The notes beneath the pieces are model-generated. The model was given only the letters and a program-made list of their open reading frames with translations, did no database searches and was not told the origin of the DNA. Of a stretch of DNA of 5,676 bases, positions 1-5,651 are shown one piece after another. Where the stretch lies: positions 1 to 5,676 of the forward strand of contig CAYSXY010000089.1 in the NCBI GenBank assembly GCA_964435165.1, read 5' to 3'. The position numbers and the translations under genes are program-made. This DNA is from CAYSXY01 sp964435165. GTDB lineage: Bacteria; Pseudomonadota; Alphaproteobacteria; Rickettsiales; RI-342. Position 1 is the first letter of the stretch. The number at the start of each line of letters is the position of its first letter.

Positions 1-134
1 TTAGATTTTTAGCACATCGATCAATTAAACGCTGTCATGCGCTCCATTCGGAATACGCAATAACATCACCTCCCATTCTACCGGCAGAAGATGACAGAAT
101 ATTTAATATTTTAAGATGTTGGCGTGATGGTGCT
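1..134. other. Flank downstream of the protease gene, no gene supported
   Basis: This short A+T-rich stretch lies 3' of the leftward protease gene. I see no convincing stem-loop followed by a T-run on either strand, so the terminator of the protease gene is either Rho-dependent or outside the window. On the minus strand there is a strong Shine-Dalgarno-like string, GGGAGGTG (67-74), directly abutting an ATG at 64-66 that opens a 13-codon frame ending with TAA at 25-27. The spacing is wrong for that ATG, and the frame is too short to call a gene. Confidence 0.5.
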
Positions 135-1625
135 TTAATCTGCCCCATTCGTCGGCAGGGTGACGAAATGGGTGTCCCCCTCGCGCCAGATGCGGAGCAG
201 GGCAAAGTTTCGCCCAGCGCGCCTGGCATCGGCCAGCAGATTTTCCAAATCATCGGCGGAGTTGATCGCCTGCTCATTGACGCGCAAAATCACATCCCCC
301 GGGCGAATGCCGCGCTCGGCAGCCTTGCCGCTGCGTGCCACCTCCTCCACCACCAGACCCGGCTGATCACCCGGCATGCCAAGTTCATCACGCCATTCAG
401 CCGAGAGCGGGGTGAGTTGCATCCCGGCCACTTCGCGGCGGCGCGGGGCCGGCGCCTCTTGATAGGTCTCAACATCCTCCGGCGTCATGGCAGCAAGTTC
501 GGTATCTTCGGCTTCTTCAAGTGTCACCCGCAGCCGTTCCATCTGGTTGCTGCGCCAAATGCGTAAGGACGCTGTCGTGCCAATGTCGCTCTCCGCGACC
601 ATGCGCGGAAATTTGCGCATCTCCGTCACATCCTTGCCGTCAAACTCCAGGATGACATCGCCGGGTTGCAAGCCGCCCTGCTCGGCCGGGCTGCCGGGGG
701 TGACGTCTACCACCAGTGCACCACGCGGGCTATCCAGCCCGACACTCTCGGCAATATCATCCGTGACAGTCTGAATTTTCACGCCCAGCCAGGCACGCCG
801 CGCCCGTCCATATTCGCGGATTTGCTGAATCACCGGCTCGGCAATGGCGGAGGGGGTGGCAAAGCCGATACCGATATTACCGCCAGAGGGGGAGAAAATT
901 GCCGTGTTCACACCAATCACCTCGCCCTTCAAATTGAACATCGGGCCACCGGAATTGCCGGTATTGATCGCCGCATCAGTCTGCAAAAAATCATCAAACG
1001 GCCCGGCATTAATGTCGCGCGCCCGGGCAGAGATGATGCCGGCCGTCACACTGCCGCCAAGGCCAAACGGGTTGCCGATGGCGATAATCCAGTCACCCAC
1101 ACGGACATCATCGGAGTCTCCAAAGCGCACATGCGGCAATGCCTTATCGCTTTCCACTTTGAGCAGGGCGAGATCGGTTTTGGGATCACGGCCAATAATC
1201 GTGGCTGGCAATTCCGTTTCGTCATTGAAAGTGACGGTGATTTCCTCTGCCTCGGCAATCACATGATTGTTGGTGACAATATATCCTTCGGGGTTAATGA
1301 CGAAACCCGAGCCCAGGGAGTAGGCCTTGCGCTCCACCTGCATTTCATCGTCATAGGGCCGAAACTTTTCAAAAAACTCACGAAATTCCTCCAGCGGACT
1401 GCCCGGGGGTAGTTGTGGGAACAGGGCATCCGGCAAGCCCATCCGCTGGCGCATGCGCTGCGTGGTGGAAATATTCACCACTGCCGGGGTTAAACTCTCA
1501 ACAATATCGGCAAAACTATCCGGGGCAGAGCGGGCCTGAGCATGATGCACAGTCAGTGAGCTACTGATGAGCGTGACAGCCAAAAAGATGGTGGCAACAA
1601 TATGAATGGATTTGTGCAGCATCAT
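135..1625 (-). CDS. degP: Do/DegP-family periplasmic serine endoprotease
   Basis: A 496-residue ATP-independent serine protease and chaperone of the HtrA/Do family, expected in the periplasm, where it degrades or holds misfolded envelope proteins. Residues 1-31 form a signal peptide: a Lys, a hydrophobic core (about 8-24) and an AQA/RS-type cleavage site after Ala31. The trypsin-like domain (about 35-265) carries the complete triad: His121 in TNNHV, Asp151 in DPKTDLALLK and Ser225 in GNSGGP. An acidic, aromatic insert at about 60-98 fits the LA loop that precedes the catalytic core in DegP. Two PDZ domains follow (about 277-370 and 400-490), with the PGDVI signature at 321-325 and 442-446, joined by a Pro/Arg/Glu-rich linker. 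Length and two-PDZ layout are normal for the family. The gene opens with two consecutive ATG codons; GGGAG (1629-1633) lies 3 bases from the first and 6 from the second, so translation may begin at Met2 (end 1622). DegP, DegQ and MucD cannot be separated from sequence alone. It is divergent from glyQ. Confidence 0.95.
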   Translation of the reverse strand: MMLHKSIHIVATIFLAVTLISSSLTVHHAQARSAPDSFADIVESLTPAVVNISTTQRMRQRMGLPDALFPQLPPGSPLEEFREFFEKFRPYDDEMQVERKAYSLGSGFVINPEGYIVTNNHVIAEAEEITVTFNDETELPATIIGRDPKTDLALLKVESDKALPHVRFGDSDDVRVGDWIIAIGNPFGLGGSVTAGIISARARDINAGPFDDFLQTDAAINTGNSGGPMFNLKGEVIGVNTAIFSPSGGNIGIGFATPSAIAEPVIQQIREYGRARRAWLGVKIQTVTDDIAESVGLDSPRGALVVDVTPGSPAEQGGLQPGDVILEFDGKDVTEMRKFPRMVAESDIGTTASLRIWRSNQMERLRVTLEEAEDTELAAMTPEDVETYQEAPAPRRREVAGMQLTPLSAEWRDELGMPGDQPGLVVEEVARSGKAAERGIRPGDVILRVNEQAINSADDLENLLADARRAGRNFALLRIWREGDTHFVTLPTNGAD

Positions 1626-1628
1626 TCT

Positions 1629-1633
1629 CTCCC
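1629..1633 (-). promoter_or_regulatory. Ribosome binding site of the protease gene
   Basis: On the minus strand GGGAG precedes the tandem ATG-ATG start. The spacing is 3 bases to the first ATG (1623-1625) and 6 to the second (1620-1622), which favours the second codon as the usual initiator. The two choices differ by a single residue in the signal peptide. Confidence 0.6.
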
Positions 1634-1649
1634 GTTATTCCACTGCATC

Positions 1650-1677
1650 TATATAGGAAGAGGCCCTTTCGGTGCAA
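1650..1677 (-). promoter_or_regulatory. Candidate promoter of the protease gene
   Basis: Read on the minus strand, TTGCAC (1672-1677) and TATATA (1650-1655) are separated by 16 bases, a good fit to a housekeeping-type -35/-10 pair. Transcription would start near 1643, about 18 bases before the gene. The -10 lies within CCTATAT, which also resembles the -10 half of alphaproteobacterial RpoH (heat-shock) promoters. The upstream ATTG is a poorer match to their CTTG half, so heat-shock control is only an inference, consistent with the family's role. Confidence 0.5.
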
Positions 1678-1680
1678 TAG

Positions 1681-1702
1681 CCAGCGGGATGGTGTGCGCT
1701 GG
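1681..1702. repeat. Inverted repeat in the divergent intergenic region
   Basis: CCAGCG (1681-1686) and CGCTGG (1697-1702) form a perfect 6-bp inverted repeat around a 10-base spacer. It sits just upstream of the candidate -35 of the protease gene and about 30 bases upstream of the candidate -35 of glyQ. This is where an operator shared by both genes could lie, but the half-sites are short enough to arise by chance. Confidence 0.3.
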
Positions 1703-1733
1703 GACTTTGCATTGATCTACGGAGGGGAGGGGC

Positions 1734-1762
1734 TTGACCCGCCTCTGAGGCAGGATTAGACT
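1734..1762 (+). promoter_or_regulatory. Candidate promoter of glyQ-panD-glyS
   Basis: TTGACC (1734-1739, within CTTGACC) and TTAGAC (1757-1762) are 17 bases apart. The -35 is strong and the -10 weak, a pattern common in alphaproteobacterial housekeeping promoters. Transcription would start near 1769, leaving a leader of about 23 bases before the ATG at 1792. The spacer contains the 11-base odd palindrome GCCTC-T-GAGGC (1741-1751), which could be a binding site or chance. Confidence 0.4.
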
Positions 1763-1791
1763 GCCCGCTTTGCATATTGACGTATGAATCG

Positions 1792-2682
1792 ATGACATCT
1801 TCGCCCCTCTCCTTTCAACAATTGATTTTAACGCTCCAGCATTATTGGGCGGAGCAAGGCTGCGTGGTGATCCAGCCCTATGATATGGAAATGGGGGCGG
1901 GCACCTTTCACCCGGCGACAACGTTGCGCTCGCTGGGCCCGGAGGCATGGCGCGCTGCCTATGTGCAACCTTGCCGTCGGCCGGCCGATGGGCGCTATGG
2001 CGAAAATCCCAACCGGCTGGGCCATTATTATCAGTTTCAGGTGCTGCTCAAACCCTCGCCCGACAATCTTCAGCAACTCTATCTCGACAGCTTAAGCGCC
2101 ATCGGCATTGATGTTCTGGCTCATGATATCCGCTTTGTCGAAGATGACTGGGAAAGCCCAACCTTAGGGGCCTGGGGCCTTGGCTGGGAGGTCTGGTGCG
2201 ACGGGATGGAAGTCACCCAATTCACCTATTTTCAGCAGGTGGGTGGTATGGAATGCAGCCCGGTCTCCGGCGAGTTGACCTACGGGCTGGAACGTCTGGC
2301 CATGTATATTCAAGGTGTGGAAAATGTGTATGATCTCATCTGGGTCGACGGTGACAATCTGGTGAAGGATGGCCCGGTAACCTATGGCGAGGTGTTTTTG
2401 CGTAATGAGCGTGAGAATTCGGCCTATAGTCTGGACGCCGCCAATACCGACCAGCTCTATCGACATTTTGAAGATGCGGAGGAAGAATGTTCGGCACTGC
2501 TCTCCAAGCAATTGGCCTTACCGGCCTATGAGCATTGCATCAAGGCCAGTCACCTGTTCAACCTGCTCGATGCGCGCGGCGTGATTGGCGTGACAGAGCG
2601 CGCCGCTTACATCGCCCGCGTGCGTGCGATGGCCAAGCGCTGCTGCGAGACGTACAGCGCCGGGCTTGAAGCAACGGCGTAA
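1792..2682 (+). CDS. glyQ: Glycyl-tRNA synthetase alpha subunit
   Basis: The 296-residue catalytic subunit of the bacterial heterotetrameric glycyl-tRNA synthetase (class II), which activates glycine with ATP and, with GlyS, charges tRNA-Gly in the cytoplasm. The family blocks are intact and in order: QGCVVIQPYDMEMGAGTFHP (22-41), RRPADGRYGENPNRL (62-76, around motif 2), HYYQFQV (78-84), DIRFVEDDWESPTLGAWGLG (112-131), GMEVTQFTYFQQVGG (138-152) and ELTYGLERLAMY (161-172), the last holding class II motif 3. The C-terminal part is helical with the usual NLLDAR and VTER strings (257-262, 267-270). Length is normal (about 290-305). I start at ATG 1792, which fits the short N-terminus before FQQLILTLQ. 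An in-frame TTG at 1777 would add five residues. No Shine-Dalgarno sequence is visible before either start. panD follows after 70 bases and the partner glyS after that. Confidence 0.97.
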   Translation: MTSSPLSFQQLILTLQHYWAEQGCVVIQPYDMEMGAGTFHPATTLRSLGPEAWRAAYVQPCRRPADGRYGENPNRLGHYYQFQVLLKPSPDNLQQLYLDSLSAIGIDVLAHDIRFVEDDWESPTLGAWGLGWEVWCDGMEVTQFTYFQQVGGMECSPVSGELTYGLERLAMYIQGVENVYDLIWVDGDNLVKDGPVTYGEVFLRNERENSAYSLDAANTDQLYRHFEDAEEECSALLSKQLALPAYEHCIKASHLFNLLDARGVIGVTERAAYIARVRAMAKRCCETYSAGLEATA

Positions 2683-2740
2683 TGCGCATACATAGACAGT
2701 AAGCCGTATGAATGCGTAAGCGGCGAGAACAGAACACGAT

Positions 2741-2746
2741 AAGAAG
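2741..2746 (+). promoter_or_regulatory. Weak ribosome binding site of panD
   Basis: AAGAAG lies 6 bases before the ATG of panD. It is a poor but well-spaced purine-rich match. I see no convincing promoter or terminator in the 70-base glyQ-panD gap, which supports co-transcription. Confidence 0.4.
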
Positions 2747-2752
2747 CACATT

Positions 2753-3124
2753 ATGGAACTCACCTTACTCAAAGCCAAACTTCATCAGGCGGTGATTACC
2801 CAAACCGATCTCGACTATGAAGGGTCGGTAACGATTGATGCAGGGTTGTTGAAAGAATCGGGTATTCTGCCGTTTGAGCAGGTGGATGTGTATGACATCA
2901 CTAATGGCGCGCGTTTTACCACCTACGCCATTGAAGGCGATGAAGGCACCGGCATTATCGGCATCAACGGCGCCGCGGCGCGGCTGGTGGCTAAGGGCGA
3001 TCTGGTGATTATCTGCGCCTTTGCCCGTATGACACCGGAAGAAGCGATGCACCATGCGCCGACGGTATTGTTGCTCGATGAGGCGAACCGCATTCGCTCC
3101 AACCCGGTCAGTGGCCATGCCTGA
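2753..3124 (+). CDS. panD: Aspartate 1-decarboxylase proenzyme
   Basis: A 123-residue pyruvoyl enzyme that decarboxylates L-aspartate to beta-alanine, the amine half of pantothenate and hence needed for coenzyme A. It is made as a proenzyme that cleaves between Gly24 and Ser25; both are present in YEGS (22-25), and Ser25 would become the pyruvoyl group. Other residues placed as in the well-studied E. coli enzyme are Lys9 and His11 (KLH), Tyr22, Arg54 in NGARFTTYAI (51-60), Tyr58 and the NGAAA motif (72-76). Length is close to the E. coli protein (126), so it looks complete and active. It lies between the two glycyl-tRNA synthetase genes, and its last 8 bases, including the TGA stop, overlap the start of glyS. 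Many alphaproteobacteria are thought to lack panD and make beta-alanine by other routes, so its presence and position are notable. Function is confident; the reason for the location is not known. Confidence 0.95.
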   Translation: MELTLLKAKLHQAVITQTDLDYEGSVTIDAGLLKESGILPFEQVDVYDITNGARFTTYAIEGDEGTGIIGINGAAARLVAKGDLVIICAFARMTPEEAMHHAPTVLLLDEANRIRSNPVSGHA

Positions 3125-5222
3125 TCTGTTGTTGGAACTGCTGTCGGAAGAAATTCCGGCGCGGATGCAAAAACACGCGGCGGATGATCTGCGCCGGTTG
3201 CTGGAGGATGGCCTGCGCGATCGGGAACTCACCTTCGCCTCCGTTCATACCGAATCCACGCCGCGCCGCCTGGTTGCTATTGTCGAAGGCTTGCCGGAAA
3301 AACAAGCAGACCGCACCATCGAACGACGCGGGCCCAAAGTGGGAGCGCCCGCCAAAGCCCTGCAAGGCTTTCTCAAATCCACAGGATTAGATGAATCACA
3401 ACTGGAAACACGTCAAAAAGGCAAGGATTCTTATTATTTTGCCGTAGTGCAAGAAAAGGGGCGGCCAACAGCTGAGTCCGTGCGCGATGTGATCGAGACA
3501 ATGCTACCGGATTTCCCCTGGCCGAAATCCATGCGCTGGGGCGAGCATCAGGTCCGATGGGTTCGGCCGCTCACGAACATCTTGTGCCTGCTCGACGGGG
3601 CGGTGGTGCCGGTGACCTTTGGCCCGCTGACGGCCAATAATCTCACCGCCGGGCATCGCTTCATGGCGCCGGAGAAGGTTGCTGTCACCTCCGCCGCCCA
3701 TTATCGGGAGGTGCTGAAAGAGCGCAAGGTAGTCCTCTCGCGCGAGCGGCGCAGACAAACCATTCACACCGACGCGAATGCGTCGGCTGAAAAGGCTGGC
3801 GGCCAATTGGTGGATGATGCGGCATTGCTGGACGAAATTGCCGGGCTGGTCGAATGGCCGGTGGTGCTGAGTGGCACGATTGAAGATGAATTCATGTCGC
3901 TGCCGCCGGAAGTGTTGATGACCTCGATGCGCAGCCATCAGAAATATTGCGCCGTGAAGGACAAAGAGGGGGATGCGCTGCTGCCTCATTTTATCTTTGC
4001 CGCCAATATTGAGGCGCACGATGGCGGAGAGGCGATCATCCGCGGTAATGAGCGGGTGCTGCGCGCCCGGCTGGCCGACGCTGCTTTTTTCTGGGAACAG
4101 GATCAACTGACACCGCTGACCGAACGACAGCAAGCACTCGGCAGCATGGTGTTTCATGCCAAACTAGGCACGATGGAGGATAAAACCCGCCGCATTGGTT
4201 CGCTCGCCACCTTTCTCTCCGTTTGGGTGCCTCATGCAGGATTAAAAGAGGTAGAACAAGCTGCCCGGCTGTGTAAGGCGGATTTGGTGACGGAAATGGT
4301 TGGCGAATTTCCGGAATTGCAGGGCGTGGTCGGCCATTATTATGCTCTGACGCAGGGCGAAGGCCATGCCGTCGCCGATGCGATTCGCGATCACTATAAG
4401 CCGCAAGGGCCAAACGATGCCTGCCCGCAGGCACCTGTTTCTGTCGCGATTGCCATGGCCGATAAGATGGATTCACTGGCCGGCCTGTTTGCCGTGGGTG
4501 AGGCGCCGACAGGCTCCAAAGATCCATATGCGCTGCGCCGCGCGGCTATAGGTGTCATCCGGTTGATTCGTGAAAATGGCCTGCGCGTGCCGTTAAAGTT
4601 ATTGATCGACAAAGCGCTGCGGCTCTACCCGGCTTTATTGTTTAAAGAAAAAGATGAAGGAGGTCGCAAAAAAGATGCGCGCCTGCGCCACACGTCCGAG
4701 GCATTGCTTGCCTTCTTTGTTGACCGCCTCAAAGTGCTGCTCAAAGATCAGGGCTATCGCCATGACCATATTGCCGCCATTTTTGCCGGTGGCGGAGAAG
4801 ATGATCTGGTGCGGCTCATGCTGCGTGTCGACAGCCTTAAGCGCTTTTTGGCGACGGATGATGGGGCGGCCTTGCTGGCGGCCTATAAGCGTGCCAGCAA
4901 TATCCTGAAAGCCGAGGAGAAAAAAGACGGCACGCGCTACAGTGGCCGGGTCGATAGCTCGCTGTTGATGGAGCCGGAAGAAGCCGCCTTGTTTGAACAA
5001 ACCCGGCGTTTGCGCAAAGAACAAAAGTCACTGCTCAAAGACGAACAATTCATCCCGGCGATGGATGGGTTAAGCAGCCTGAAAGCGCCGCTCGATGCTT
5101 TTTTTGATAAGGTGACTGTCAATAGTGACAACCCGGAACTGCGTAAAAACCGCCTGCTGCTGCTGGCCATGCTACGCGAATTGATGGATCAATTAGCGGA
5201 TTTCAGCGCCATAGAGGGCTAA
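3117..5222 (+). CDS. glyS: Glycyl-tRNA synthetase beta subunit
   Basis: The 701-residue tRNA-binding subunit of heterotetrameric glycyl-tRNA synthetase, which pairs with GlyQ. Family landmarks from N- to C-terminus: LLELLSEEIPARM (4-17), TPRRL (48-52), RRGPKVGAPAKA (70-81), MRWG (139-142) and WVRP (148-151), AGHRFMAPE (178-186), GLVEWPVVL (243-251), SLPPEVLMTSM (261-271), FIFAANIE (292-299), GNERVLRARLADAAFFWEQD (310-329), KLGTMEDKTRRI (349-360), and the HD-like region with CKADLVTEMVGEFPELQG (386-403), GHYYA (406-410), ADKMDSLAGLF (448-458) and SKDPYALRRAA (467-477). The C-terminal part (about 585-695) matches the DALR-type anticodon-binding domain: KRASNIL (591-597), AFFDKVTVNSDN (661-672) and RKNRL (676-680). 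Length is slightly above the E. coli protein (689). The open frame extends upstream to 3054 inside panD, but the ATG at 3117 places the conserved LLELLSEEIP immediately after the start. It overlaps panD by 8 bases with no clear Shine-Dalgarno sequence, suggesting translational coupling. Confidence 0.97.
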   Translation: MPDLLLELLSEEIPARMQKHAADDLRRLLEDGLRDRELTFASVHTESTPRRLVAIVEGLPEKQADRTIERRGPKVGAPAKALQGFLKSTGLDESQLETRQKGKDSYYFAVVQEKGRPTAESVRDVIETMLPDFPWPKSMRWGEHQVRWVRPLTNILCLLDGAVVPVTFGPLTANNLTAGHRFMAPEKVAVTSAAHYREVLKERKVVLSRERRRQTIHTDANASAEKAGGQLVDDAALLDEIAGLVEWPVVLSGTIEDEFMSLPPEVLMTSMRSHQKYCAVKDKEGDALLPHFIFAANIEAHDGGEAIIRGNERVLRARLADAAFFWEQDQLTPLTERQQALGSMVFHAKLGTMEDKTRRIGSLATFLSVWVPHAGLKEVEQAARLCKADLVTEMVGEFPELQGVVGHYYALTQGEGHAVADAIRDHYKPQGPNDACPQAPVSVAIAMADKMDSLAGLFAVGEAPTGSKDPYALRRAAIGVIRLIRENGLRVPLKLLIDKALRLYPALLFKEKDEGGRKKDARLRHTSEALLAFFVDRLKVLLKDQGYRHDHIAAIFAGGGEDDLVRLMLRVDSLKRFLATDDGAALLAAYKRASNILKAEEKKDGTRYSGRVDSSLLMEPEEAALFEQTRRLRKEQKSLLKDEQFIPAMDGLSSLKAPLDAFFDKVTVNSDNPELRKNRLLLLAMLRELMDQLADFSAIEG

Positions 5223-5230
5223 CGAACCCG

Positions 5231-5243
5231 TTGAGCGCCTCAA
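5231..5243 (+). other. Small stem-loop just after glyS
   Basis: TTGAG (5231-5235) and CTCAA (5239-5243) pair perfectly around a 3-base CGC loop, starting 8 bases after the glyS stop. No T-run follows, so it is not a canonical intrinsic terminator. With the hairpin at 5263-5282 it could help protect or end the operon transcript. Confidence 0.25.
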
Positions 5244-5259
5244 GTGACCAAAGCTGCAT

Positions 5260-5285
5260 GTCATACCGGCGAAAGCCGGTATCTA
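5260..5285 (+). repeat. REP-like palindromic repeat unit
   Basis: ATACCGGC (5263-5270) and GCCGGTAT (5275-5282) form a perfect 8-bp stem closed by a GAAA tetraloop, flanked by TGTC on the left and CTA on the right. This matches in form the short CCGGCGAAAGCCGG-type extragenic palindromes that recur in many proteobacterial genomes, usually between genes or after operons. A single copy is seen here. It lies 40 bases after glyS, where it could stabilise the 3' end of the mRNA; the lack of a T-run argues against a standard terminator. Family membership is from recall, not a search. Confidence 0.6.
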
Positions 5286-5398
5286 TTGCTAAGTTAAGTT
5301 CCTGCATTTACCCGTGGCACTACTCATATCTTGGCTTAGGCAGTGGATTCGCAGGCAATATTGTTTATGGGGTAAGACTCCCAAATGGCGATATTCAT

Positions 5399-5415
5399 AA
5401 AATCGCAACGATTTT
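5399..5415. repeat. Perfect inverted repeat upstream of the small CDS
   Basis: AAAATCG (5399-5405) and CGATTTT (5409-5415) are exact inverted copies around CAA. The repeat ends four bases before the candidate -35 of the downstream small gene, a usual operator position. It could also be a weak terminator-like hairpin on the plus strand, but its stem has only two G-C pairs and no clean T-run follows. Confidence 0.4.
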
Positions 5416-5418
5416 CTG

Positions 5419-5447
5419 TTAACCTTTGCATCGAAACTTCTTTTATT
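5419..5447 (+). promoter_or_regulatory. Weak candidate promoter of the small basic protein gene
   Basis: TTAACC (5419-5424) and TTTATT (5442-5447) are 17 bases apart; each matches four of six bases of the housekeeping consensus. Transcription would begin near 5454, giving a leader of about 24 bases that includes the ribosome binding site. The surrounding A+T richness fits a promoter but also raises the chance of false matches. Confidence 0.25.
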
Positions 5448-5463
5448 CGAGTGAGCCATTAGA

Positions 5464-5469
5464 AAGGGA
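5464..5469 (+). promoter_or_regulatory. Ribosome binding site of the small CDS
   Basis: AAGGGA lies 8 bases before the ATG at 5478 and is one of the clearer Shine-Dalgarno matches in the window. It is the main support for calling the short frame a gene. It overlaps the small palindrome GGAT-A-ATCC (5467-5475). Confidence 0.55.
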
Positions 5470-5477
5470 TAATCCTC

Positions 5478-5651
5478 ATGGCCAAGAAGACTGGTAAGAA
5501 CGAACAAAAAAAGAACACCCCGCGCAAGCAAGGTCCGGCTGTGATCTTGGACGAAAAAGTCGAGATAGACCCCAAAACCGGCAAGCTGACAGTAGTTCAG
5601 CGGATTGCAGTTGGTCTGTTCGGTCGCGGCGAAATTCGCTGGGGCGGCTAA
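5478..5651 (+). CDS. Small basic protein of unknown function (57 aa)
   Basis: A complete 57-codon frame from ATG to TAA that I do not recognise. The N-terminal third (1-19) is Lys-, Asn- and Gln-rich and probably disordered (MAKKTGKNEQKKNTPRKQG). The rest (20-57) reads like a compact beta-rich segment: PAVILDEKVEIDPKTGKLTV (20-39), then VQRIAVGLFGRGEIRWGG (40-57). Net charge is about +7 (9 Lys, 4 Arg, 6 acidic), with no Cys, no His, no signal peptide and no membrane helix. That composition would suit a cytoplasmic nucleic-acid- or ribosome-associated protein, but this is inference from composition only. Support for a real gene is the well-spaced AAGGGA site, ordinary coding-like codon choice (both Asn codons AAC, the Phe TTC, Gly only GGT or GGC) and the non-repetitive, folded-looking C-terminal part. 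It stands alone after a 255-base gap and appears to have its own promoter. Confidence 0.6.
   Translation: MAKKTGKNEQKKNTPRKQGPAVILDEKVEIDPKTGKLTVVQRIAVGLFGRGEIRWGG

Noticed and set aside
666..1412. A 248-codon open frame on the plus strand opposite the protease gene
   Set aside because: It is antisense to a protease with complete catalytic and PDZ motifs. Its translation has no recognisable domain and is explained by the codon bias of the real gene.
1721..1732. G-rich run GGAGGGGAGGGG as a G-quadruplex or ribosome binding site
   Set aside because: There are only three nearby G-tracts, one of just two bases, and no suitably spaced start codon opens a frame of any length.
2660..2700. Possible internal promoter for panD at the glyQ end (TTGAAG plus TACATA)
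   Set aside because: The -10 half matches only three of six consensus bases, and the -35 half falls in conserved glyQ coding sequence; not distinguishable from chance.
3054..3116. Upstream extension of glyS into panD
   Set aside because: The extra 21 residues have no counterpart in the family, while the ATG at 3117 directly precedes the conserved N-terminal block.
3504..4157. A 217-codon open frame on the minus strand inside glyS
   Set aside because: It lies wholly opposite conserved GlyS motifs, and its composition is typical of an antisense shadow.
5231..5422. A 63-codon frame after glyS
   Set aside because: It runs through the small stem-loop and the REP-like hairpin; the SYRRKPVS string is simply the hairpin in translation. 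No ribosome binding site is visible.
5289..5531. An 80-codon minus-strand frame overlapping the small CDS
   Set aside because: It starts inside the small CDS without a convincing ribosome binding site and crosses the A+T-rich intergenic region; the translation looks random.
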